The notes under the pieces: model-generated
What the model saw: the letters and a program-made list of their open reading frames with translations, nothing else
Database searches by the model: none
What the model was told of the DNA's origin: nothing
Source of the DNA: Symbiodinium natans
Taxonomy: Eukaryota; Sar; Dinophyceae; Suessiales; Symbiodiniaceae
DNA: 64,000 bases
Direction: 5' to 3'
NCBI GenBank assembly: GCA_905221605.1
Contig: CAJNDS010002388.1
Span: 1 to 64,000 of the forward strand
Made by a program: the position numbers and the translations under genes
In this document: positions 1 through 9,720 of the stretch, in pieces
How the letters are laid out: each line of letters opens with the position of its first letter
Numbering within the stretch: position 1 is the stretch's first letter

Positions 1-152
1 GGTGCATGCAGCCCCTTCCTAGCACATCCCTACTGAGTGCTTCAAGCATGTTCGGGTTATGTGCTCGTGCTGCATGCCTTTGAACCACAAGTCGGAAAAG
101 AAGAAGCGAAGCACCTGGGCAAAGGGCTCGTGGAGGGTCTGGACATTCAACA
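1..152 (-). repeat. 3' LTR of the copia element (partial at window edge)
   Basis: This stretch is identical by eye to 10949-11100. On the minus strand it begins TGTTGAATG at position 152, immediately after the polypurine tract. The LTR is short (about 150-160 bp). Its far end (expected CA, read as TG on the plus strand) lies at or just beyond position 1. Confidence 0.93.
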
Positions 153-161
153 CTCCTCCTT
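153..161 (-). other. Polypurine tract of the copia element
   Basis: On the minus strand this is AAGGAGGAG, directly followed by the TGTTG start of the 3' LTR. All-purine composition and exact adjacency fit the plus-strand primer site used in LTR-element reverse transcription. Confidence 0.8.
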
Positions 162-188
162 GAAAAAGCCGCCAGGCGCCTTTCACTA

Positions 189-3100
189 CTACCCATTTCG
201 TGTCTTCCTCCCGAGACAATGCCTACAAGGAGTCTTCGCAGTAACACCCAAGGTTTGATGGAGGCCGGCACGACAATGGATATCATCATGGATAGTCTTC
301 CCTTTGGGAGTCATGTATGCATGCTCGTCAACCCCAAAGACAAGGACAGGCTCAGTTTGAACCGCAACCGAAACCCCCCTAACACCCCTCTCAACCCCGG
401 CACGGCGCACAGGCGAGGTACCCTCGGCAGGGCGGGCAGGCGTTGGAGGAAGTGGATGAGGCGGTGGAGGTCGTGGAACAGGAGCGCGAAGCCATGGATT
501 ATCCCCAGATGCACAGGCAGAGCCCTGAGGTGAATCACACGGCGGCGGGGGCGGAGGCGTTTGTTTTCGCCTGTGTCTCCTCCTTGCTTGCATCTCGATG
601 CTTGTGGTGGATGATGTGTCAGGGGATGGCAATTCCCTTTCAAGGGCTTGAGCAACAGCTCGCTGCAGCTTCTCTTCCCGGCGGGAAAGGGCTTTGACTA
701 CGGGCCTGGCCTCAACCCTACGGTAAACTCCCCTCCCTACACCCTTTAGGCATTCCCAAACCCCAAGTGCAGCTATCACTACAACCACTAGTGCAACATA
801 CAGCCATGTGTCATCCGAGACCCCGGGCGGATCCTCATGCACAAGTGGTGGTGGAGGCGGAGGTGCTTGGCCTTCATGCTGCTCTTGACCGTAAATCACC
901 CCAGCATACGACATCAGCAATGCCACCCATGCTGCTAAACCTTGCGAACACCCAGAACCCTGGAGGCATTGCACACTGGCGGTTGGCTCCTCACTCTCCC
1001 TTGTCAAGCCTATCAGTATGCTCAGGTCTCTCAGGCGAGCACTCGAAAGAGCCTTAGTGAGGATATCGGCACACTGAATGTCCCCCGGACAGTGGGATAG
1101 GGACATCCCCTGCTCGACAAGTTGGCGCAATGCAGCTGCGCGTACCTTAAGGTGTCTTGTCCTCTGGCTGGACGACCCCTCCGCTAGGGCAATAGCGGCG
1201 GTAGAGTCACAACGGAGGTGAAGTGGCGACATGTCATTGGTGACATCCTGAAGTGAGGCAAGGAAGGATTGGCCCAAGATAGCCCCTTCGCTTAGGGTCT
1301 GGAGTTCCGCTTCCGCCGTGGAGACGGAGATTAGGGGCAACTTGGTGGCTTTCCAAAACACCGTGGCTCCCCTGTACTTAATTAGTACCCCACCGAAGCT
1401 GTGAGCTCCTTCCGGAGCGAAGCTTGCATCAGTGAAAACCTGAACACCTCCATGGGGATCGGAAACCCTAAGTTCCAACCGGACATTCTTCGTGGCTGCG
1501 AGGAACTTGAGGAGGCGCTGGCCTATTTCGCAAACTCTTTCCGGACATTTCGAGGTGTTGCAGCACATGGTGTGCACCAGGTAGGAAATATCTGGCCTGC
1601 TGCGTTGACTGATCCATAGCAATTCTCCTGTGATTTTCTGCGCACGCTTCAGGGCATCAGCGCCTGCAGGTTCGTTTGGAAAATCATGGAGGAGTTCCTT
1701 CGGGCATGCAACCAAGCTAGGGTGACCAGAAAACCCATGCGCATGCAACACTTCCTCGATGTAGGCAGTCTGCTCCAGGGAGAAGCCCGGCTCCTTGCCG
1801 GGGGCCTTGGGAAGTGGTCGTATGTTCACCCCAAGGAACTTTAGTGGCTCCTCCTCAGTTGCCTGCTTAAGCGGATCCAGTTCCCAACCCAAGGATGTCC
1901 TGATGTAGTCGTAGATGGCTCGAGCTCTTGACTCAGTCGTGAGAAAGAGCACGTCGTCGACGTAGAGGATCATCAGACCCAGCGTCTCACCCCCCACCCC
2001 TTTGATGCGAAGGATGTTAGCATCGACCTGGCCCTGTTCCAGGGTTAGGAGCTCCCCTGTGGTCGGATCCACTGTCTTGACCCCCTTCAAAGCCTGGTCG
2101 CGGTATTCGGACCACCATCGTGGACTCTCCCTTAATCCGTATATTGCTTTACGGATAACCCAGTACTCGCCCTCCTCGGCGAGGGCGAGGTCCCTCAGGA
2201 TTTGCGGAGGCCTCAAGATGTATTTTCGTCCCTTCGCCTGTGATCCTAAAGGTGCAAGGAGGAACGCTGTGGCCACATCGGTGCCATAGGCACCCCACTG
2301 GTTGTGGGATGCCTCGACGAGCGCGGCCCGCAGTCCTTCGACTGCCACGCCCGACGCGTAAAGGTCGTCGGCGTCCGTAAAGCCGGATTCATTTCCGCAA
2401 GCGACAAGCCGAGCCTTTCGACGGTAGGGTTCGTCCTGTTTTCCCGGCTTCACCGTACATACTCCCTTGGCGTGGAGCACAGTGCTTTCAGGATCATTAA
2501 GCAACTCAGCTGCCCTTTTCCCGGAAACCCTTTCTATCGCACCCTTGCCAACAAGTGACTCAAGTTCCTTCTTGAAAGCCTGAAACCAACGGTGCTTATG
2601 GCGCCGCACCTCGGCAGGTGCCACGGTGTGAGTGGTTTCGAGAGGCCTTCCTTGCAGAGCTTCCAGCCTGCCCTCCATGTCATGGGTGTAAAGCTCGGCC
2701 TTGCAAGCCTGGACCTCGGAGACATGTGGCACCTGGTCTACCTCTTCAGGAAACTGAACACCTTGCTGAAGGATGATGTAGGCAGGCGAGAGCAAGGCAG
2801 CTGGGATCCGGCTCGAACATGAGGAATGCGCATTGGCCAGAGGGAATGCTTCAAGGTCGTCGTGGTCATGCAGGGCCATTCGGATCACCGGAGTCTCAAG
2901 CGTTGACTCCTCCTGGGCTTCCTCATCAGGATGACTGTCTGAAAGGCCCAGGACATCACAGCGGTGTCTGGCGAAGGTTCTCAGGGCCAGGCGAGCGACG
3001 ATGGGATGCAACCCATTCCGATTCCAAAAGTACCCCCGAACCATATCATCGAACGTGTTGTTGGCATATTCGATGTCACTAGGTCGCGCCACCAAATCCG

Positions 3101-6100
3101 CCTCGGAACCAAGCTCCTCAGCAAGTCGCAGAACCTCAAGCGGAATTGGGGTCCACTGCTGGATCTCATCGAATGCCTCTTGGGCCGGTGCTTCGATGAT
3201 AGCTGGTGTCACCCGAGGATCTGGTCGTCCTTCTGGCGGTTCGGACGACCCGGCCGTGGCATCATCAGAAACATTGGAAGCTCGTTCCTCCGCTGCTCTC
3301 TGCTGCCTTCTTTGCCGGATCTCCTGGATGAAGGTAGGTCGTGAACCATTTCCTCCAATGGCTCGTACCCCAGCCTGAGCCGGGGTCGCAGGTGTTGGAC
3401 CACTAGGACGTGCATCAGTGGTGGGCCCTTGCTCAAGATTCCGCAGAACCAACTCACGGAAAAGTCTGGTTTCCACGAGAGACCAGCCTTCCTCCAGCAA
3501 GTCTTCTGGGTACACATAAAGCATGTCCCTTGCAACCTCAACTCCCAAGGCCTCTAACCCCTCTACTCGGTGTTGGAGGTTTAGGGTAACCAGGGCCCTA
3601 ACTAAGTCGGGGTCATTGATGGCACCAAGCCTGTCAGGTAGCTCGATGCCCTCTTCAGGAGTTGAGCCAAGCGAGGACACTTGAATCGAGGCTTGGGTGG
3701 AACCTGTTCCCGATATGCCAGAGGTAGCGGCACTGTCGCCTTGCGGGTCGGAACCAAGTTCTCCCGAGCTCGAGGATGTCCCTCCTCCTTGGATCATTGC
3801 AATCCTCACCGGTGAGGGCACAGGGAACCCAAAACCTCTAAGGGCATCAGAAAGGTCACGGTCCCATCCCAGTGGTGTGAAACCCGCAATGACCCAATCT
3901 GAACTTGCAGGCACGGCATGCCAGTTTCTGGCATTGAAGGTGACAGCCCCTTCCAGAAACTGAACCTCCCTCCCGGCTAAAACCCTTTCGGAAGTAACCT
4001 TGACCTCGCTTTCCTCTTGCTTTCCTCCTCCAAAGACCGGGTTAGAGTCTTGAGTACTCTCAACCCACAAGGTAGGGCACTTCACATGGACGGCATGGTT
4101 CCAAGACCCAATCTCGTTTTGAAGGTCACGATGAGGAGAGACCTCTCGCGCGCGGAACACAGCAAGGGCAACCCGTGTGGGAGGAGTTCCGGACGGATGC
4201 TCACAGTCTCCGAGAGAGTGTTGCAGAAAGGCATTGAGGTATCGGGTAAGCTCGGGCCTCTCCCCTGTCGCCAAGGTAATCCCCTTGTTGATGGACCCCC
4301 TAGCATAAGCCCCAAAGGTGCAACCCGAAGCAACGCCCCGAATCCTTTGATGGTTGGCGGAGGGACGAATGTTGAGGGCCTCATTCAGGAGGGTAGCGAC
4401 TTCACCAGGAGAGAAGGACAAGGCTTCTCGCAGGCTTCTCGCTTTCTCTTCTAAGGGCTGGACAACCGTGATGCGTTTAGCCATCTTGGTCTTGCCAGTA
4501 ATCTTCCTTCTAGGCGCAGGGACAGGAGGCTCCGCTGGATCTGTGCTAAGGTGAAGTGGGTCAGGGCGAACTCTAAGGCCTTCTGCAAAGGGACTTGGTT
4601 GGTCGACCTCAGGTGGCTCTTCGGTTCCTATCCTTCCACCCGGAGACTTACCTACAACCCGATGCGCAGGCTCTTCTAACCCCTTACTATCAGGGAGCGG
4701 CAGCGGCTCGACCTCAGGCGGCTCTTCAACCCCTATCCTTACACCCGGAGACTTACCTACAACCCGAGGTGGTTGGCTCTTAGTTCCATCGAGACGAGGA
4801 ATCTCTTCCGGGCTCAGTGGTGCAGGCGGCGGCTCTTCAACCCCCAACCTAACACCCGGAGTCTTTCCTACAACCCGACGTACTGGTGGTTGGTATCGTT
4901 CTTCGGAAGGCTCTGTTGGCACGACATATGAAGGAATGTCGTCTTGCTTGGACTCGGACCCAAAGTCGGCAGCAACGCCAGGCATATCCAGGACTTCTTT
5001 CTCGGGATCGACTGGGTTTGCCCGGATGTTCCGGACCGTCACAAGTTTCCCCTCATCATTCAAGACAACATGCCCATCGGTGACGATGTTGGACGGTGAC
5101 AGGTATCGCCCCTGGGACCAGGGATTCCAGGGCTTCAGGTTGCCAGGAAGGACAGGCCTCTTGAACAGCACTTGTTGCCCGAAGTAGGCCGGAGGTGATG
5201 TTCCCAGTACTCGGTGTTGATGCAAGGAAGCAGCATACTGCATCGCCGAGGGCCAATGGATGACAGGGAGATCTGCACTGCTCAGGAGCGTGCGCGCCCT
5301 CTGTTTACTCCATCCCACGATCCTCTCGGCGAGTCCGTTCCCCTTATGGTCGTGAGGCTCGGACATACTCACACGGATGGAGCGCTTAGAACACCATTCC
5401 TTCAACCCTTCGGAGAGGAATTCTCTTCCTTGGTCGGTGTGCAAAGAACGAACGGGTAGACCGATGCGCTCTATTTCGGAGATGATGGAGTGGATGGCAG
5501 GCAGGATGGCCGTGAAGTGTTTCGAGGGAATCGGGCGGACAAAACGAAGGACGGTTTGAGGTACAGGGCTTTCCAGCTGTTTGACAGTCGTTCGCAAGGC
5601 CTCTTCATCCCACAGACCCCCTTCCTCCTCCTCTTCAACTTCCACGGTCACGGTATCCAAGGTGGATGATATCTCAGGCACCCCTTCCTCCTCCTCTGGC
5701 CAGGAGAAAACGTCTTGGACTTCCTCCTCCAGACGGTGGTCCTCCTCGGCAGGACTGACATCATGCTCAGGAATTGGAGGGATTCCTCGAAGGTCCTTGC
5801 CCTCCTTGGCCATTTGATCAAGCAGATCCTTGGCGAAGAGATCCTCGATGGATTTCCTGGCGCCGATCCAGCCTCCCTTCTCCAAAAGCTCCGACGGTGC
5901 CCTGTAGGCCGCCACCAAGGCATATCTGTGTCGAGGTCGGGAAGCGATACAATCTTCCGAGAGCCCCTTCTCGGGCAACGGACCGAGAAGGTCACAAGAC
6001 AAGGCAAAAGATGCCGGGGCCTTAACCTTCCGATGTTGGAGGCCAACCCCGCTCCCGAGGATGCACGCCTTGCAGTCGCGGCGATAGGGGAGGTGGCCGC

Positions 6101-9100
6101 TCAAGATGTGTTGACGCCACTCCTCCTCTTTCTTGCTCACGGCAGCAGCAACAGGTGCTTCGGAAGGTTCCTGGATTTGTCGTCGGGCCTCAGTAATGGC
6201 CTTATCAATGCTCTCAAGCTCTCCAGGACGCAAAACATCCGACGGTGGCAGGAAAGCTCCGGCAATGCAAGCTCTCACCTCGGCCTCAACCTTGCAGGAA
6301 TCCAGGGATGGTATGGCGCAGTTGGAAGCAATCACAGTGCCGGTGTGTGGCGCCTCTCTTGTTTCAAGGCCACCGGTCCAAGTAGCGAACCGGTTCCACG
6401 CCTCAGTCGTGAAGGGTTTGGACGACGACGACATTACCGCCAACGGAACCGTGTAACCCCTAACAACAGACGAAAGGGTCCACAACCACTGTAACAACGG
6501 GACCAGGCTGAGGTTGGGGCCAAGCTCACCCTCTACCCCAGCAATTCGACCATGGACGGCGGCCCATAGAAGAATCTGAGCGACGCTGTTTCCAGGAGTC
6601 AGGGCCTCGCGGTGCTGCTTGCTCAGGTTGATGGTTACTATGGGAACCCCCCTTTGATTACACCAAGTATCCAAAGGATCGTCCCCGAAGTCTTGCCTAA
6701 CAAACCTTAGCACCCAGTCCTTAGAGCTCTCTAGCGTTCGCCTAGTTCTCCTTGGCAGCTGAAGGGCCTTTAGGACGTGTCGCACATGGTGGCTGTGGAT
6801 GGGGAGGTTGGCTCCCAGGAGAGGAAGGTGCTCCTTCGCAAAGAGGCCTGTTGCCGTCGCAGCTTGCAGCAGCTCAACCCTGGAACCAGTTTCCCTAGCT
6901 TCCTTGACCCTAGCCTTCAGTGGCTTCGGTGCACTTAAACCTCTTAGGATGGCCTGAAGCTCCTCCACCTCAGTGTTGAACTTCGCCAGCTTAGCTTCTT
7001 CAAGCTCATGGATGAGCTCCAAAGCTCTGGTCTCTGCCAAGATCGGACAACCCTGGCGGACACGAAGCGGGATCTTCCCATGAAGCGGATGCACCAAGGT
7101 GGCCTTCTTCCCAGACCATGTCAAAGAGCATCCTAGCTCCTGGATCAAAGCTCCAACCGGGACGATGGGCTGCGATCCCGGCTCAACCAGGATGGTTCCG
7201 GAGGAATTTTGCTCCATCACCCTCGTCACCCCTCCGGCCAAAGTGACCTCAGTGCGGGACGTGTTGGTGTCCTTAGGCTCTCGAGAACGCATGGGGTGCG
7301 AGGCTCCGGAGTCCAGCAAGCCAGTCCTTTCAGCCTGGTCTACCTCGCAAGGCGAGGGGTCAGTGCTTGCTACCTGTGCAGTTCTGATGTTAGGCTGTCC
7401 ATCAGGGATCGCCTGGCGGATCGCATCGAGGTGGGCCTGAAGGGTCGCAACCGAAACAGGAACCCCTTGGGCGACAGGAGCTTGCGACGCTGATGGAATG
7501 GGCTGTGCTTCAACGACAGGTACCCCGGAGGGTTCCTTGGGCTGGATTGCCTTGAGAACCTTGGCAGCATCCTCAAGGAGAGCTGTGACGTGGTTGGCAT
7601 TGGGCGAGGGAGCTGCAGCCTTCAACTCAGGTCCCTTTGGTGGAGGTGAGGTCTTAGGGTTCTTGGGAGGTGGACCCCCGGCCCTTCCGGCTTTGCTGTT
7701 CGGGCAATCCACCTTCCGGTGATTCCTTCCTCCACAAGCCATACATCTTTCACTACGCTCATTCGCAGGGATCTCCTTCCACTCGTGCAAGTCTTGGCAC
7801 CTTTCCCCTTTACGGCAACCCTGACCCTGCAGAAAGAACCGACACTTATTCCCTGTGGAACCAGGCTGTGGCGGAGGACTCTTAGGGTTAACCGTCGGGA
7901 GTCCTGGGGCAGGGTTCTTAGGGTTCCCCTTTCCTTTAGGGCCTGGTGCTTGCGAAGACGATGCTGGAGCCGTCGGGTTATCCACCGCTGCAACCTGAGG
8001 AGGGGGGGCCTTGGCCTTCGGAGTGACCCTTCCGAGCGCTTCAACCTCGGCAGTAAGAGCAGCATGGAGCTGAACGACCGACTCCTGGCTTGGTGCAACC
8101 TCAACCTTCAAGGCGGCTCGAACCAGATTAACCCTAAAGAGAGCTTCGGGAGCCCCCTCAAGCACACCCTTAACTATCGTATTTAGGGCCTTTACAAGGA
8201 TCACTGGATCAGGAGTGGTTCCTCCCAAGGCTTGAGTTCGCAGTAGCCAACGCTTCCACTTCCGGAGGACTTCAGTGGCTTGGTGCGGCGATGATGCTTG
8301 CACAGGAGATTGAAGGAACTGAATCCCCTGCTCTCGTTCCGAGACTCCACCAGGGGCATACAGAGAATACAGTCGGCAGATGATCCCCAGAGGAGTTTTG
8401 ATCCTCCCTGCCACGAGTTCTTCCTTGACGGACTTTGGGCAGGCTGCAATTAGGAGCGACTCCAACCTTTTTGCCAACCTGGACCATCTTACATCCTGGA
8501 GTTCGTAACTCGGGACAGGGTTTAGAGTCAAACGGGTGACAGGATCAGCCGATATGTATCCAGCGTACCATCTCTCTGCTTCCTTGCACAAGCATGCCCA
8601 ATAGTCAGCCGATGTGCTGGACATGTCCTCCACACAGGGCGCGCAAAGGTGCAACCAATCCATGAATGCCAACGATGCCTCAGCCCCAATTTCAGGCAAC
8701 TTGGGAAGTTCCTGCCAATGGTACTTGACCTGCTCGGCACTCGTGGGTGAACCTTCACTTCCCCGCAGGACAGCTTGCAGGCCTTGCAGTAAGTTCGTGA
8801 CCTCAGGACTCCTAGCGTTTGCATCTTGGATGGGGGAAACTGCTGCACCTGGGCTTGGCACGCCTTGGACATGCTCCAAGGGCATCATACCCTGAGCTGC
8901 GATGGGGGGAAACGCTGCACCTGGACCTGGCACGCCTGGGACTTGCTCCAAGGGCTTCGTACCCCGAGCTGCGACCGAGGGAAATGCTGCACCTGGACCT
9001 GGCACGCCTGGGACTTGCTCCAAGGGCTTCGTACCCCGAGCTGCGACCGAGGGAAACGCCGCACCTGGACCTGGCACGCCTACGACTTGCTCCAAGGGCT

Positions 9101-9377
9101 TCGTACCCCGAGCTGCGACCGAGGGAAATGCTGCACCTGATGCACCTGGCACGTCTGGGACATGCTCTAAGGGCTTCGTACCCCGAGCTGCGACCGAGGG
9201 AAACGCTGCACCTGATGCACCTGGCACGCCTGGGACATGCTCCAAGGGCTGCATACCCTGAGCTGCAATCGAGGGAAACGCAAAGCCTGATGCACCTGGC
9301 ACGCCTGGGACATGCTCCAAGGGCTGCATACCCTGAGCTGCGACCGAGGGAAATGCTGCAACTGATGCACCTGGCAC
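189..9377 (-). CDS. Copia gag-pol polyprotein (main open frame, about 3060 residues)
   Basis: The frame starts inside the gag repeats, because the upstream frame is broken near 9387-9394. Residues below count from 9377. About 1-190 is a Pro/Gly/Ala repeat tail. About 200-460 is gag-like helical sequence. A CCCH finger (C-x8-C-x5-C-x3-H) starts at 512 and a CCHC knuckle at about 540. The protease has DSGA at 689-692. Integrase has a compact H-x4-H-x6-C-x2-C near 1087-1106, then D1129, D1315 and E1351. An HxD...H domain holds H1749, D1751 and H1820. Reverse transcriptase has YVDD at 2472-2475. RNase H has D2650 in an FTDASF context. A transmembrane stretch lies at about 2857-2878, followed by a basic, Pro-rich tail with a Cys/His cluster. 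The catalytic motifs I checked are intact. At over 3000 residues it is far longer than classical copia polyproteins (about 1400-1500). Confidence 0.93.
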   Translation of the reverse strand: MPGASVAAFPSVAAQGMQPLEHVPGVPGASGFAFPSIAAQGMQPLEHVPGVPGASGAAFPSVAARGTKPLEHVPDVPGASGAAFPSVAARGTKPLEQVVGVPGPGAAFPSVAARGTKPLEQVPGVPGPGAAFPSVAARGTKPLEQVPGVPGPGAAFPPIAAQGMMPLEHVQGVPSPGAAVSPIQDANARSPEVTNLLQGLQAVLRGSEGSPTSAEQVKYHWQELPKLPEIGAEASLAFMDWLHLCAPCVEDMSSTSADYWACLCKEAERWYAGYISADPVTRLTLNPVPSYELQDVRWSRLAKRLESLLIAACPKSVKEELVAGRIKTPLGIICRLYSLYAPGGVSEREQGIQFLQSPVQASSPHQATEVLRKWKRWLLRTQALGGTTPDPVILVKALNTIVKGVLEGAPEALFRVNLVRAALKVEVAPSQESVVQLHAALTAEVEALGRVTPKAKAPPPQVAAVDNPTAPASSSQAPGPKGKGNPKNPAPGLPTVNPKSPPPQPGSTGNKCRFFLQGQGCRKGERCQDLHEWKEIPANERSERCMACGGRNHRKVDCPNSKAGRAGGPPPKNPKTSPPPKGPELKAAAPSPNANHVTALLEDAAKVLKAIQPKEPSGVPVVEAQPIPSASQAPVAQGVPVSVATLQAHLDAIRQAIPDGQPNIRTAQVASTDPSPCEVDQAERTGLLDSGASHPMRSREPKDTNTSRTEVTLAGGVTRVMEQNSSGTILVEPGSQPIVPVGALIQELGCSLTWSGKKATLVHPLHGKIPLRVRQGCPILAETRALELIHELEEAKLAKFNTEVEELQAILRGLSAPKPLKARVKEARETGSRVELLQAATATGLFAKEHLPLLGANLPIHSHHVRHVLKALQLPRRTRRTLESSKDWVLRFVRQDFGDDPLDTWCNQRGVPIVTINLSKQHREALTPGNSVAQILLWAAVHGRIAGVEGELGPNLSLVPLLQWLWTLSSVVRGYTVPLAVMSSSSKPFTTEAWNRFATWTGGLETREAPHTGTVIASNCAIPSLDSCKVEAEVRACIAGAFLPPSDVLRPGELESIDKAITEARRQIQEPSEAPVAAAVSKKEEEWRQHILSGHLPYRRDCKACILGSGVGLQHRKVKAPASFALSCDLLGPLPEKGLSEDCIASRPRHRYALVAAYRAPSELLEKGGWIGARKSIEDLFAKDLLDQMAKEGKDLRGIPPIPEHDVSPAEEDHRLEEEVQDVFSWPEEEEGVPEISSTLDTVTVEVEEEEEGGLWDEEALRTTVKQLESPVPQTVLRFVRPIPSKHFTAILPAIHSIISEIERIGLPVRSLHTDQGREFLSEGLKEWCSKRSIRVSMSEPHDHKGNGLAERIVGWSKQRARTLLSSADLPVIHWPSAMQYAASLHQHRVLGTSPPAYFGQQVLFKRPVLPGNLKPWNPWSQGRYLSPSNIVTDGHVVLNDEGKLVTVRNIRANPVDPEKEVLDMPGVAADFGSESKQDDIPSYVVPTEPSEERYQPPVRRVVGKTPGVRLGVEEPPPAPLSPEEIPRLDGTKSQPPRVVGKSPGVRIGVEEPPEVEPLPLPDSKGLEEPAHRVVGKSPGGRIGTEEPPEVDQPSPFAEGLRVRPDPLHLSTDPAEPPVPAPRRKITGKTKMAKRITVVQPLEEKARSLREALSFSPGEVATLLNEALNIRPSANHQRIRGVASGCTFGAYARGSINKGITLATGERPELTRYLNAFLQHSLGDCEHPSGTPPTRVALAVFRAREVSPHRDLQNEIGSWNHAVHVKCPTLWVESTQDSNPVFGGGKQEESEVKVTSERVLAGREVQFLEGAVTFNARNWHAVPASSDWVIAGFTPLGWDRDLSDALRGFGFPVPSPVRIAMIQGGGTSSSSGELGSDPQGDSAATSGISGTGSTQASIQVSSLGSTPEEGIELPDRLGAINDPDLVRALVTLNLQHRVEGLEALGVEVARDMLYVYPEDLLEEGWSLVETRLFRELVLRNLEQGPTTDARPSGPTPATPAQAGVRAIGGNGSRPTFIQEIRQRRQQRAAEERASNVSDDATAGSSEPPEGRPDPRVTPAIIEAPAQEAFDEIQQWTPIPLEVLRLAEELGSEADLVARPSDIEYANNTFDDMVRGYFWNRNGLHPIVARLALRTFARHRCDVLGLSDSHPDEEAQEESTLETPVIRMALHDHDDLEAFPLANAHSSCSSRIPAALLSPAYIILQQGVQFPEEVDQVPHVSEVQACKAELYTHDMEGRLEALQGRPLETTHTVAPAEVRRHKHRWFQAFKKELESLVGKGAIERVSGKRAAELLNDPESTVLHAKGVCTVKPGKQDEPYRRKARLVACGNESGFTDADDLYASGVAVEGLRAALVEASHNQWGAYGTDVATAFLLAPLGSQAKGRKYILRPPQILRDLALAEEGEYWVIRKAIYGLRESPRWWSEYRDQALKGVKTVDPTTGELLTLEQGQVDANILRIKGVGGETLGLMILYVDDVLFLTTESRARAIYDYIRTSLGWELDPLKQATEEEPLKFLGVNIRPLPKAPGKEPGFSLEQTAYIEEVLHAHGFSGHPSLVACPKELLHDFPNEPAGADALKRAQKITGELLWISQRSRPDISYLVHTMCCNTSKCPERVCEIGQRLLKFLAATKNVRLELRVSDPHGGVQVFTDASFAPEGAHSFGGVLIKYRGATVFWKATKLPLISVSTAEAELQTLSEGAILGQSFLASLQDVTNDMSPLHLRCDSTAAIALAEGSSSQRTRHLKVRAAALRQLVEQGMSLSHCPGDIQCADILTKALSSARLRDLSILIGLTRESEEPTASVQCLQGSGCSQGLAAWVALLMSYAGVIYGQEQHEGQAPPPPPPLVHEDPPGVSDDTWLYVALVVVVIAALGVWECLKGVGRGVYRRVEARPVVKALSRREEKLQRAVAQALERELPSPDTSSTTSIEMQARRRHRRKQTPPPPPPCDSPQGSACASGDNPWLRAPVPRPPPPHPLPPTPARPAEGTSPVRRAGVERGVRGVSVAVQTEPVLVFGVDEHAYMTPKGKTIHDDIHCRAGLHQTLGVTAKTPCRHCLGRKTRNG

Positions 9378-9720
9378 GCCTGGGACGGCATACCCTGAGC
9401 TGCGACGGAGGGAAATGCTGCACCTGATGCACCTGGCACGCCTGGGACATGCTCCAAGGGCGGCTGCATACCCTGAGCTGCGACGGAGGGAAATGCTGCA
9501 CCTGATGCACCTGGCACGCCTGGGACATGCTCCAAGGGCGGCTGCATACCCTGAGCTGCGACCGAGGGAAATGCAAAGCCTGGGCCTGTCACGCCTGGGA
9601 CATGCTCCAAGGGCTGCATACCCTGAGCTGCGACCGAGGGAAATGCTGCACCTGGACCTGGCACGCCTGGGACCTGCTCCAAGGGTCTCGTACCCTGAGC
9701 TGCAACCGGGGGAAAACCTG
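8846..9720 (-). repeat. Coding minisatellite in gag, about 12 units of 72-78 bp
   Basis: Tandem units encode variants of GVPGxGAAFPSVAAxGxxPLEQVP. Neighbouring units differ by small in-frame insertions (a GAS versus PG variant, an extra Pro) and a few substitutions. The unit at about 9355-9416 is shorter by a number not divisible by three and breaks the frame. Such arrays change copy number easily, so unit number is a likely polymorphism between element copies. Confidence 0.9.

Noticed and set aside
5715-6494. Plus-strand open frame of 259 codons
   Set aside because: Antisense shadow of the integrase region; no domain.
8819-9427. Plus-strand open frames of 100-200 codons opposite the gag repeats
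   Set aside because: Shadows of the tandem repeat in the copia gag gene; the minus strand carries the real motifs.
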